Of a stretch of 64,000 nucleotides of DNA, positions 50,310-59,800 are shown piece after piece. Within the stretch, counting starts at the first letter, position 1. Each line of letters begins with the position of its first letter. Source of the stretch: Rhynchopus euleeides. Taxonomy: Eukaryota; Euglenozoa; Diplonemea; Diplonemida; Diplonemidae. Location: assembly GCA_963210315.1 (NCBI GenBank), contig OY723262.1, forward strand, positions 620,001 to 684,000. The letters run 5' to 3'. The position numbers were made by a program, and so were the translations under genes. The notes under the pieces were generated by a model. The model searched no databases and was not told where the DNA came from. It saw only the letters and a list, made by a program, of their open reading frames with translations.

Positions 50310-51117
50310 CCGTAAACGGAAATATTGTGGACCGTAATAAAGGTGAACCGTACTATAGGTGGACCGTAAAAAAGATGGAACAAATGGGATTTTTCCGGAA
50401 CTTGGAACATTTTTACGGTCCACCTATTTTACGGTTGGGATAGTGGACTTGGCGGTTTTTTTTACGAATTCCTTCGACGAAGTCGCGAAGGAACCAAGGA
50501 AATCGCACGACTGAAGCTGCAGGATTAACACCACAGGGCCTCAACACAGAGTGTGCGCTCACCATCGTCCGGGAACTGTTCTCCCACAGTTACTGCAGGG
50601 TGTACTACACTAAAGGAGTACGATTTCCCTGAATTTTCCGGGCACTGATTCACGAATTTACATCCGGAGGGAGCCCGGTGGTCTCAGCTTCTGTCTGCGC
50701 GCCCTGCCGTACTGTGGCTGCTTTTGTGGGCTCGTGCAGCAGGTTCTACTTTTACTTCTACCGGAACGCTCCTTGCATGGTACTACACTTCTCGAGGTGT
50801 GGTGGTGGGTGAGTCTCGAGGTGAGTGGTGGTGATCGTGCCCTTTCCACACGCAGGGAGGACTTGCTTCTCTTGCTGGTGTTGGTTGCGGTGGTGGAGGG
50901 AGGGTCCAAAGCTGGGAGGTCGGGAGGCCTACGTGCGGGAGTCTGCGGCGTGGAGGCCGCAGTCCGCGCCCCGCAACCCACCAGCCCGCGGGCGAAAATC
51001 GCATTGTCTTTTCCATATTCAGTCCCAATAAATGGTGGACCGTAAAAAAGATGGAACGTTTGGCCTTTTTTTGGGAACTTGGAACATTTTTACGGTCCAC
51101 CCTTTTTCCGTTTACGG
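50310..51117. mobile_element. A-prime element copy 2 (reverse orientation)
   Basis: 808 bases, CCGTAAACGG/CCGTTTACGG ends with TA on both sides (50308-50309 and 51118-51119). It matches copies 1 and 3 closely over its full length. Here it is not inside a P element, which shows that A-prime transposes independently. Confidence 0.82.
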
Positions 51118-51119
51118 TA

Positions 51120-51509
51120 TACGTATATATACATTGGCGTATATATACATCGGCACATCACTGCCCCCCCCCCCGCCTCAACCCACCATCATCCGAGGGA
51201 GAACTCCAAGTCGTGGTGGCGTTGCATCTTTTTTTTCGTTGTCCCCCGCGAGAGAGGTCCAGAGTGACCCAAACCCGAAACGCCTCCTGGTCCCCCCACT
51301 TTAACCCCCCGCCCCCTCCTCCCCCTCCCCCAAACACTGTTAAAAAAGGTCCAGAATTGACCCAACTTTTCAAACCCGTCCTCACCCATCCACAGACCCA
51401 CCCTCGGCCAGTGGCTGATTGGCGCGAACAGGGAGGTGGTGCGAGGAATGTGCTAACGTTCGGCCGTTCGCCCGAATCACTGCCGAGAGGCAAATCGCAG
51501 ACCCCTTTC
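51120..51509. other. Spacer between A-prime copy 2 and the Tudor-like gene
   Basis: C-rich low-complexity DNA with the presumed 3' UTR of the minus-strand gene. No coding sequence or repeat terminus identified. Confidence 0.5.
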
Positions 51510-53498
51510 CTAGAAGTGGGACATCTGAGGGCGGGCGGCACCGCGCCCGCGCCCAGCCTGGTGACCTGCATCGTAGCCCGGGTGGCCCTTGCCCTGCTTG
51601 CCGCCCTTGCCTCCTGGCTGAGGGTAGGGCGAGTAGTGGGTGGGCCCCGTCATCGGATGTGCCTGTGCAGGTGTGATGAGTGTGTGATGTGAGTGTGATG
51701 GGTTTGGAACAGAAAATTCGAGCGGTGAACACCCCCCCTCCCACCACCCCCGGTGTTGGCGTCAGCAGAGGGGCAGACAGTTTTTTTAGGAGAGTATTGC
51801 CTGAGCTGTATCATGCAGGTCGAAAGCCCTCGCCAATACTCCGGAAACATGCTGGGAATGAGAATGGGCATTGTGTATGAGACATACCCGACCACGCCCT
51901 GCAGCGTGCTGCTGGTGGTGATGTTGGTGGTGGTGGTGGTGGTGGTGATGCTGTTGAGGCACCTGGTAATGTTGCGGGATTTTCTGCTTCGGCCGGGCCT
52001 GCGGCTGCGGCTGCGGGGCAGCCTTCGGCTGCGGCGCAGCCCCTACTTTCGCACGCAAACACTGCGCCTCGATGCCGGGGGTATAGCTGTTGTCCATCGT
52101 CCACGTCACGTCGTATGACGAGGTGGACGGGTCAACCTTCGACACGGTGCAGTCAAACCACTTCCCGTCATACAGACCCTCCACCTTGGCGCCGACGGGG
52201 AAGAAATGCTTCTGCGCTGGCGCTGGCGCTGGCGCTGCTGCCGCCGGCTGCACCTTCGGTGTTTTCGGCTTCACATGCTCCTCCGGCCAGCGGTTCAACG
52301 TCCACCCCTTCTCCTTATCCTTGATGGAATAGGTGCCATTCGCATGCGACACGATCGTCCCGGCACGCCACCCCGCCTCGTTAGTCAGGTAGGTGCACTC
52401 CGTCCCACTTGCTGCCGGGTGTGCGGGTGCCTGCTGCTTCGTGAAGTCAATGACTTGCACGTGGGAGGAAGGTGTCTGCTGCCCACGCGGTGCCGCTGCA
52501 GCTGCAGCAGCGGGCTTGGCAGCGGGGGCAGCAGCAGCGGCAGCCGCACCCTTTTTCAGAGACGTGAGCTGCAGTGTCAGCTCTGACACAGTCGCAACAA
52601 GAGCCTCGTGCGACTTCACCTTGGCATCGAGCTGTGCTTGCATCGCCGCCACCTCCTTCTTATGAGTGTCGCTCTGCGTCTCCAGAGTTTTGGCATGCAG
52701 CGCCTGCTGCGACTCGGCACGCGCCTTCGCCGCCGCCTCCTTCTCATTCATCTGCGACTCCAGCAGCTCCACACGCTTCAGCAGGGCATCCTTCTCTTCC
52801 GACACCGCCGCCACAGCCTCATCCACAGCTGACTGCACACGCTCCTCCAGCGTCGCCCGGATGGCCTTCGTCTCTCTTTCTGACGTGGCTGCCCGCATGG
52901 TGGACTGAGACACCTCAGCGGTTTTCGCCGCCAGACGGGCTGTCACAGACGCAAGGTCAGCCTGCAGCCGCTCCTGCTCCGCGTTGAACGCACTTTTCCA
53001 CTTTGTGTAAGCAATGTTCGCCTCCGCAAGGGTGGCCAGCCGCAGCTTCTTCTCCGCCACCGCCTTGGCGGTCAGCGAGACCATCTCCTGGTCGAGGGTG
53101 GCCTGCTTCAGCTTCAGCGCCTCGAGCTCCTCTTGGCTGCACTCCGCCCGAACCGAGAGGTTTTTTTCCTGCACGTTTGCCGATTCCTCCGCGGCTGCTG
53201 CTCGCTCCAGAGCCTCGTCCCGCTTGGCGAAGGCGGCTTCTGCATCCACCTGCATGCTCTGCGCCAGCTCCACCTGCCGCTGCAGCTCCACCTGTAGCGG
53301 CACCACCACTGCCGCAGTGTCCCCTTTGTATGCGTTGAACTCCCTCTGCAACGTATCCCGCTCGTGCTCACTCCGCTCCACAGCAGCCTCCAGTTCCAAC
53401 ACGCGGTGATGCCATCTTGCCTCCGCCGTCGCAGCGCCGGCCGGTGTGACCCCCATGACGGCCTGCAGTGTGTTAGTGGCAAACGCTTTGCAAGGCAT
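51510..53498 (-). CDS. Coiled-coil protein with two Tudor/Agenet-like domains and Gly/His-rich tail
   Basis: Two exons, 51888-53498 and 51510-51662, flank a 225-base intron (donor CGG|GTATGTCTC, acceptor CTGCACAG|GCACAT); phase 0, 587 residues. ATG 53498 (MPCKAFATNTLQAVM) is the first good start. Residues ~20-290 are continuous coiled coil. Two small beta-rich modules follow: TECTYLTNEAGWRAGTIVSH...GWTLNRWPEEHVKP and FFPVGAKVEGLYDGKWFDCT...YDVTWTMDNSY, both like Tudor/Agenet folds that bind methylated or modified peptides. The tail has a poly-His/Gln run; splicing adds a Gly/Lys/Arg-rich end (HPMTGPTHYSPYPQPGGKGG ... MSHF). A possible role in RNP granules or chromatin is inference. Poly-His is encoded by the GTG-repeat tract at 51910-51955. 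Confidence 0.75.
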
Positions 53499-55154
53499 GT
53501 CTGGGAGGCGGTCCCAACACGCCCCTTCTGTGGCACACAAACAACAGCAGGAAAGCAGGAAAGCTTTCTGAAAGTAAGGCTGGGGGGATGGGGAGGGGTG
53601 GGGGGGGGGGGGGGTACAGGCAAACCGCCATTCCATTTCTATCTCGGTTACTTTCCGTTCGCTATATGTACCTTTTAGCCATCCCCCCCCTCCGCAGCTG
53701 GACAGGGGGGAGGTGGGGGTGGCGTTCTTATTTTTCGCTGAGCCAAACTGAGGCAGTTCTCTTGGGGCGATCGTGGTTTGACTGGCGGTTTAAGGGTGCG
53801 AGTCGAACCTCACGGACCCACTCCAAATTTAACTTTTTCTACTTCCGTTTAGTGCCTGGTGCGCACTCTGCTTGGCACCGGAAGCACCCCACATTTCATC
53901 GCGTTTGTTGCACGATGAGAAGGAAAGCCGCACCCACGACCATGCGGCAGACAAGTGTCTGCCACACATACAGCCATGGGAGTGTCGAGTCGAGCTCTGC
54001 AAGACCTGGTGTGATGTTTGCTGGGCGACATGCATAAACGCATCCTCCACCGACACGACCCACATCGGAGACCCATAGTATGCCGACACACCGGGGGCTT
54101 TCGCTCTGTGTCAGTCTGCCTCCCTTGTTGCGAGGCGACTCACGTTTCTCCGCTTCTGAGCGAAGGCACACCACGCTTGGCGATGGGATCCCTCAGATTC
54201 GTGTGAGCGACTGCAGCTGCACACAAAGAGAGGGGCAGAGGGGTGGGGTGGGGTGGAACTAGGCACTGGCAGGAGCAAGAGAAGGCGGGGTGGGGGGAGA
54301 GAGACAGAGAAGGTGCCGTTCTCTGTCTTCAAAGAGTCCGGGTTTTGTATGTGCGCACGAGCGGCAGTGTGATGTGGCCCCTGTGAAAGGCGTTGCTGTG
54401 ACTAAGTGGTTTTGTGTTCCTTCGAGCGCATACTCCTGTGTCAAAGGCTGTGGAACGAAGCCCCTGCGAAGTGGCGTGAAGGTGTGATACACATAAAGCT
54501 TCAGCTGTACGATTTTCTTCGTTACTTCGCGACTTCGCTACACTTCGTCGCCTGCAACTGGTTAAAAACGAACCCTCTTTGGGTTGACGAGGGATGAGGC
54601 TGGGGTGCCGGGAGCATGGGTTACTCCGGCAGTAGTGTGTCACTTTCGAGTGTCTTATGCCAGGGAGCTTCACTGATCCTGCACTTCAGAGTGAAGCCCG
54701 CCACCCCCCTATCCGTGTGTCGGCAGTAACCACGTCAGGTATTTGTGCCTTTTTGGGAGTTGTGCTCACGACGCAGGAAACTGTGGGCAAATCCTTTGCC
54801 GAACATGACCCACGCAACAGGCGCATGGGGGTGTTCTCGCCGGCAACAAAGAGCAGTTGTCACTGGAAACGTTCGCGGAGGAATGACTCCTTTCTGACCT
54901 GTTCTCTTTCAGATTTCATTCACACAGCAAGGAGAGGGGGGTGGGGGGACCGAGGAAGGCAGAAGAGAAAACACAACTAAGGTGTGACTGTCGGTCGAAA
55001 TAAAATAATGCCCAGTGCAAACACACACACACACACACACACACCCCAGATCTGAAAAATAGGGTGTTTCGAGCTATCCGAAACCACCACACAACTGTGG
55101 CATGAGAACGAGCAGAGACAGATATAGAGAGAGAGAGGAAGTGGGGGGGGGGGG
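53499..55154. other. Intergenic region upstream of the Tudor-like gene
   Basis: No supported gene. It holds a G-run, a hairpin element copy (54094-54167), a ~50-base segment around 54498-54550 related to one inside the A-prime elements, and a CA-dinucleotide microsatellite at about 55020-55043. Confidence 0.5.
54094..54167. repeat. ~100-base hairpin element, copy 2
   Basis: GGGGGCTTTCGCTCTGTGTC at the left and CTTCTGAGCGAAGGC at the right pair as an inverted repeat. Shorter and more diverged than the copy at 14787-14886. Confidence 0.5.
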
Positions 55155-55218
55155 GGGGTAGGGGGGGTCAAACACGGTGGGATCTTGTAAATTTTACATG
55201 TATAACTACAAGTATATA

Positions 55219-56027
55219 CCGCAAACGGAAAAAGGGTGGACCGTAAAAATGTTCCAAGTTCCCAAAAAAAGGCCAAACGTTCCATCTTTTTTACGGTCCA
55301 CCATTTATTGGGACTGAATATGGAAAAGACAATGCGTTTTTCGCCCGCGGGCTGGTGGGTTGCGGGGCGCGGACTGCGGCCTCCACGCCGCAGACACCCA
55401 CACGTAGGCCTCCCGACCTCCCAGCTTTGGACCCTCCCTCCACCACCGCAACCAACACCAGCAAGAGAAGCAAGTCCTCCCTGCGTGTGGAAAAGGCACG
55501 ATCACCACCACTCACCTCGAGACTCACCCACCACCACACCTCGAGAAGTGTAGTACCATGCAAGGAGCATTCCGGTAGAAGTAAAAGTAGAACCTGCTGC
55601 ACGAGCCCACAAAAGCAGCCACAGTACGGCAGGGCGCGCAGACAGAAGCTGAGACCACCGGGCTCCCTCCAGATGTAAATTCGTGAATCAGTGCCCGGAA
55701 AATTCAGGGAAATCGTACTCCTTTAGTGTAGTACACCCTGCAGTAACTGTGGGAGAACAGTTCCCGGACGATGGTGAGCGCACACTCTGTGCTGAGGCCC
55801 TGTGGTGTTAATCCTGCAGCTTCAGTCGTACGATTTCCTTGGTTCCTTCGCGACTTCGTCGCGAAGGAACTCGTAAAAAAACCGCCAAGTCCACGATCCC
55901 AACCGTAAAATAGGTGGACCGTAAAAATGTTCCAAGTTCCGGAAAAATCCCATTTGTTCCATCTTTCTTACGGTCCACCTATAGTACGGTTCACCTTTAT
56001 TACGGTCCACAATATTTCCGTTTACGG
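55219..56027. mobile_element. A-prime element copy 3
   Basis: 809 bases, ends CCGCAAACGG/CCGTTTACGG with TA on both sides (55217-55218 and 56028-56029). Same orientation and same position within a P element as copy 1, so the composite P plus A-prime may have moved together, with the palindrome expanding or collapsing afterwards. Confidence 0.82.
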
Positions 56028-56070
56028 TACATGTATTATACATGTATAATACTTGCATGTCAACTATTAT

Positions 56071-58050
56071 CATGAATCTGCCCCGTTAACGGGTAACCGG
56101 TATTACCGGGTATTACCGGAAACCCGGTAATCGGCCTCCATTACCGGGTATTACCGGGTCAAAAACGGGTATTACCGGGTAAAATCGGGGGTATTACCGG
56201 GTCCGGTAATACCCGTTTTCGTATTACCGGGGATTTTCCGTGGGGATTTCCTTGGTACAGGGATGGTTCGTGGGGTGTCGCAGTGAATCAACTGCAGGGT
56301 TCTGGTGATCTTCCGTCTGGCAGTCCAAGGGAAGGTGCGCGGGGGGAATGTCAGGTGTTAGGTGACCCCCCCTGCGTTATTCTGAAGGCCAGCCTCTGCA
56401 GCCCCTCCTGGCCCACCCCTCACAGAGGCGGCCCTGGGAACACTGGGAGTGGGAACGGCTGGGGAACACCCACGTTCAGTACAACCAAGATCTATGAGGC
56501 AGGCTTTGCGGCATGGCGGTGGGGGGCTGTGTTGGCGTGGCGTGCCCCGATGATTACACAAACAAAGGTCGAGATAATGAGCCCAGGCCCTGATTCCAAC
56601 ACCTGTTCGTTCAACCAAGATCTATGAGGGACACACACCCCCCTGTCTGTGCCTGTGTCCTCCGTGTGTTGTCTCCTCTCCCTCCCTCTTCAATGCACTT
56701 CATGGCCTCGTCCGCTTCCACGGAGGCAGAGCGTGTCGTCACACAACAGGCCGTCCACGAGGCTAAGTTCTTTGAAGCATGCATCATGACTTGTCCCGAC
56801 TCGAACCAAGCTGATGATTTATCAGAGGGACCAGTAGCCAAGCAAGATGACAAGAAGCAGGCGCAACTCGTGCATATATTGAGGGCCTGGTCGAATCCAC
56901 GTTTTTCTGGGACTTCTCTGGATTGCATCATATCGTAAGGGGTCGCTCAAATACCTTGCCGCACCAGCCCGGATCTTAGCTGCAGGTCCTGTACAGGGTG
57001 CCAGGTGCTCTTGTCAAGGGTGTCGCCAGAGAGGCTTCACATGGGAATGTGCGTCTTGCTGTGGAGCGTATCACAGAGAATTTCTCAAAATGGAAACGTG
57101 TCGACACCACAACTCCAGAACCAGCTCTTCCCGTCCACCTGCCCAAACCAGCCGTTGTCTGGGAGTCGTGAGGCCACCACGTGGGTCGACTGCAGGCTGG
57201 TTAGCTTCCGCTCATCATACACGGGGCGGATACTCAGCGTCCCGAAGGCAGGTGCGATTATCCACCTTGGCCCGGGGGCAGTCCAGTGGCGAGCCCGTGT
57301 TGAAGCCACCCCAGCAAATATAGCAAGTCCGCTCACCGTACTGTGACCTGCTGTGGCAGGAACCACAAGCCCGGCCACGCCAAGAAGCATCTCTCGGTAC
57401 CATAATGCTCGTTGGCTGCTCGCAGGTAAGTGTTGCGACAAGCACCCAGCCAGCAGAGCGATGTGACCGAATAACGGAGCTGGCGTGACCAAGCACTCGA
57501 GCCTGGGGTAAGAGAAGATGGCTTCCCTGAACGAAGGATCGATCATTGAAAACGAGGAGCCCTTCGCTCTGTGCCACTGTGTGCCCAACTGTGCCACTTT
57601 GCAACCAGTTTGGTGACGCACCGTTTCTGCATTTCTGAGCCAAGGTCCTTAAATGATGGAAGCTACGGGAACAGTGGCTCGACTGCCTGATCTGACGACA
57701 CCGCCGGCTCTGGAAGGGCTCAGGTGGTGTGTGGGCACCGTGCAGTAGTCAGCATTGCTGCGAAACTCGAAAAGTCTGCAGTGAGCCACACAAACCAGAC
57801 ATGAACTGCGGAACCCATCTTTCGATCACCCCATGCGCCATAGAATCCAATGTCGACCACAACACACTGCTAAGGGGAAGGGAATCAACCCAAAAACAAA
57901 GGGAAATTCCCATGGAAAATCCCCGGTAGCGCTACCGGGCTATAACCGGGTATTACCGGGCAAACGGGTATTACCGGACCCGGTAATACCCGTTTTTCGA
58001 CCCGGTAATACCTGGTAATACCCGGTAGCCGTTAACGGGGCAGATTCATG
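56071..58050. mobile_element. Element B (CATGAATCTGCCCC ends) built on ATTACCGGG words
   Basis: 1980 bases. Ends CATGAATCTGCCCCGTTAAC and complement; flanks read TATTAT on both sides, a probable target duplication inside the P palindrome. Subterminal arrays repeat GGTATTACCGGG/CCCGGTAATACC (56100-56235 and 57925-58030). The interior carries a direct repeat of CAACCAAGATCTATGAGG (about 56473 and 56605) and a hairpin element copy (57560-57646). Short frames inside are not convincing. Confidence 0.75.
57560..57646. repeat. ~100-base hairpin element, copy 3 (inside B)
   Basis: CCTTCGCTCTGTGCCACTGT at the left and GTTTCTGCATTTCTGAGC at the right match copy 1 in order and spacing. The right arm is mutated (GAGCCAAGG instead of GAGCGAAGG). 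Confidence 0.5.
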
Positions 58051-58615
58051 TATTATACATGTATAATACATGTATATGCCTGAAATATACATGTAAAATA
58101 CATGTATATCAAGTAAAAATACATGTATAATACTTGCATGTCAACTATTATACATGTATTTTTACTTGATATACATGTATTTTACATGTATATTTCAGGC
58201 ATTTACATGTATTTTACATGTATAATACTTGTCATGCAAGTATTATACATGTAAAATACTTGCATGACAAGTAAAATACATGTATAATACTTGCATGACA
58301 AGTAAAATACTTGCATGCAAGTAAAATACATGTATTTTACTTGCATGCAAGTATTTTACTTGTCATGCAAGTATTTTACATGTATAATACTTGCATGACA
58401 AGTATTATACATGTAAAATACATGTAAATGCCTGAAATATACATGTAAAATACATGTATATCAAGTAAAAATACATGTATAATAGTTGACATGCAAGTAT
58501 TATACATGTATTTTTACTTGATATACATGTATTTTACATGTATATTTCAGGCATATACATGTATTATACATGTATAATAGTTGACATGCAAGTATTATAC
58601 ATGTATAATACATGT
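58051..58615. repeat. AT-rich giant palindrome core
   Basis: Near-perfect inverted symmetry about 58330/58331 over roughly 280 bases on each side. Composed of TACATGTA, TATTATACATGTATAATA, CTTGCATGACAAG and ATGCCTGAAATATACATG words, themselves palindromic or paired. It should extrude as a cruciform and be hard to clone or assemble. Confidence 0.85.
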
Positions 58616-59800
58616 ATTATACTTGTAGTTATACATGTAAAATTTACAAGATCCCACCGTGAATGGGGGTGACAAACACGATTTTTCAAAAAACCGGCGC
58701 AGAGGCCCCAAAGCCCCCGTAAACCCTCCAAACCCCCCCAGATCGGTCCGGAAACCCATCGAACCCCACTTTTCCACCATTCCGGGCACCTCAGGTGCCC
58801 GAATTGGGGTACCTAAATTTTGTGCCACCGTTTGGTACCGTACAGTGCCACTGTGTGGGAGGTTGGAAAAGAAAATGCCCCAACACACCACATCTGAGGG
58901 TTGCAATGCATGTTGCTTGCCAACCACGTCATCCGGTGGGTGTCAGGCGCTATGTAGGTGGCATTAGCCAGGTCTTCGATGTGTTCTGGCTTGTATATAT
59001 ACCTCCCTGCCTGCGGCACAGGCACTGCCTTTGTCCCCCACACCAGCCACAGAGAGCGTATTGTACTCGGTCCACGGTTGCTGATTCATTGTGATGCGTT
59101 GTATCCTCGAGTGAACGTCACACACTAGTGGCACCACCACCCGCCATCCGAGAGCTGTATTGACTTTGCGCGCTTCCGTTGTATTCACCTCGCCACGCAT
59201 ATTGCACCGTTCAGTACCAGTGCTCTTGGGCCAGGCAAAGTAGACCGCAGCAACTACCAATTCTGGCACAATGGGTACCACGACAGCGCACTTCATGTGT
59301 TCCCGGAATGTACAGCTCGTGTTGCAACAGTCGTTGTCAACACATCCCGGTTGTGGAGCACTGCTGCACAGGAATCACACGACCATCTGGACTGTTCCGT
59401 ACCTACAGGCAGCCTCCCGGTGCATGGTGGCAGGGAGGTATATATACAAGCCAGAACACATCGAAGACCTGGCTAATGCCACCTACATAGCGCCTGACAC
59501 CCACCGGATGACGTGGTTGGCAAGCAACATGCATTGCAACCCTCAGATGTGGTGTGTTGGGGCATTTTCTTTTCCAACCTCCCACACAGTGGCACTGTCC
59601 GGTACCAAACGGTGGCACAAAATTTAGGTACCCCAATTCGGGCACCTGAGGTGCCCGGAATGGTGGAAAAGTGGGGTTCGATGGGTTTCCGGACCGATCT
59701 GGGGGGGTTTGGAGGGTTTACGGGGGCTTTGGGGCCTCTGCGCCGGTTTTTTGAAAAATCGTGTTTGTCCACGTAAAAGGGTGGCATTTGACCCCCCCTA

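Larger units (their letters stand above)
55173..58661. mobile_element. P element copy 2 with giant TACATGTA palindrome
   Basis: Same CACGGTGGGATCTTG ends as P copy 1, flanked by AA (55171-55172 and 58662-58663). It contains A-prime copy 3 (55219-56027), then an AT-rich palindrome interrupted by element B (56071-58050). Apart from B, the palindrome runs from about 56030 to 58615 with its centre at 58330/58331 and is made of TACATGTA, ACTTGCATGCAAGT and related words. Confidence 0.8.
55155..59800. mobile_element. Foldback element J, with P copy 2 inserted in its left end
   Basis: Long inverted arms 58672-59010 and 59431-59775 (midpoint about 59220) contain the internal palindrome GGGCACCTCAGGTGCCC-like and GGTACC words. 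The right terminus ATTTGACCCCCCCTAGGGG is matched on the left by TAGGGGGGGTCAAA at 55159-55172, from which it is now separated by the whole P copy 2 (55173-58661). Removing P copy 2 and one AA restores a continuous left arm. No coding sequence. Confidence 0.7.

Noticed and set aside
53780..53820. tRNA T-arm-like sequence (GAGTCGAACCTCAC) on the minus strand
   Set aside because: T-stem bases do not pair well and no acceptor, D or anticodon arms could be fitted.
56624..57621. Short frames inside element B as genes
   Set aside because: No motif, competing frames on both strands, and no splice evidence.
58051..58615. Possible CRISPR-like or satellite array
   Set aside because: The repeats are palindromic words without regular spacing or unique spacers; the symmetry is a single large palindrome in a eukaryotic mobile element.
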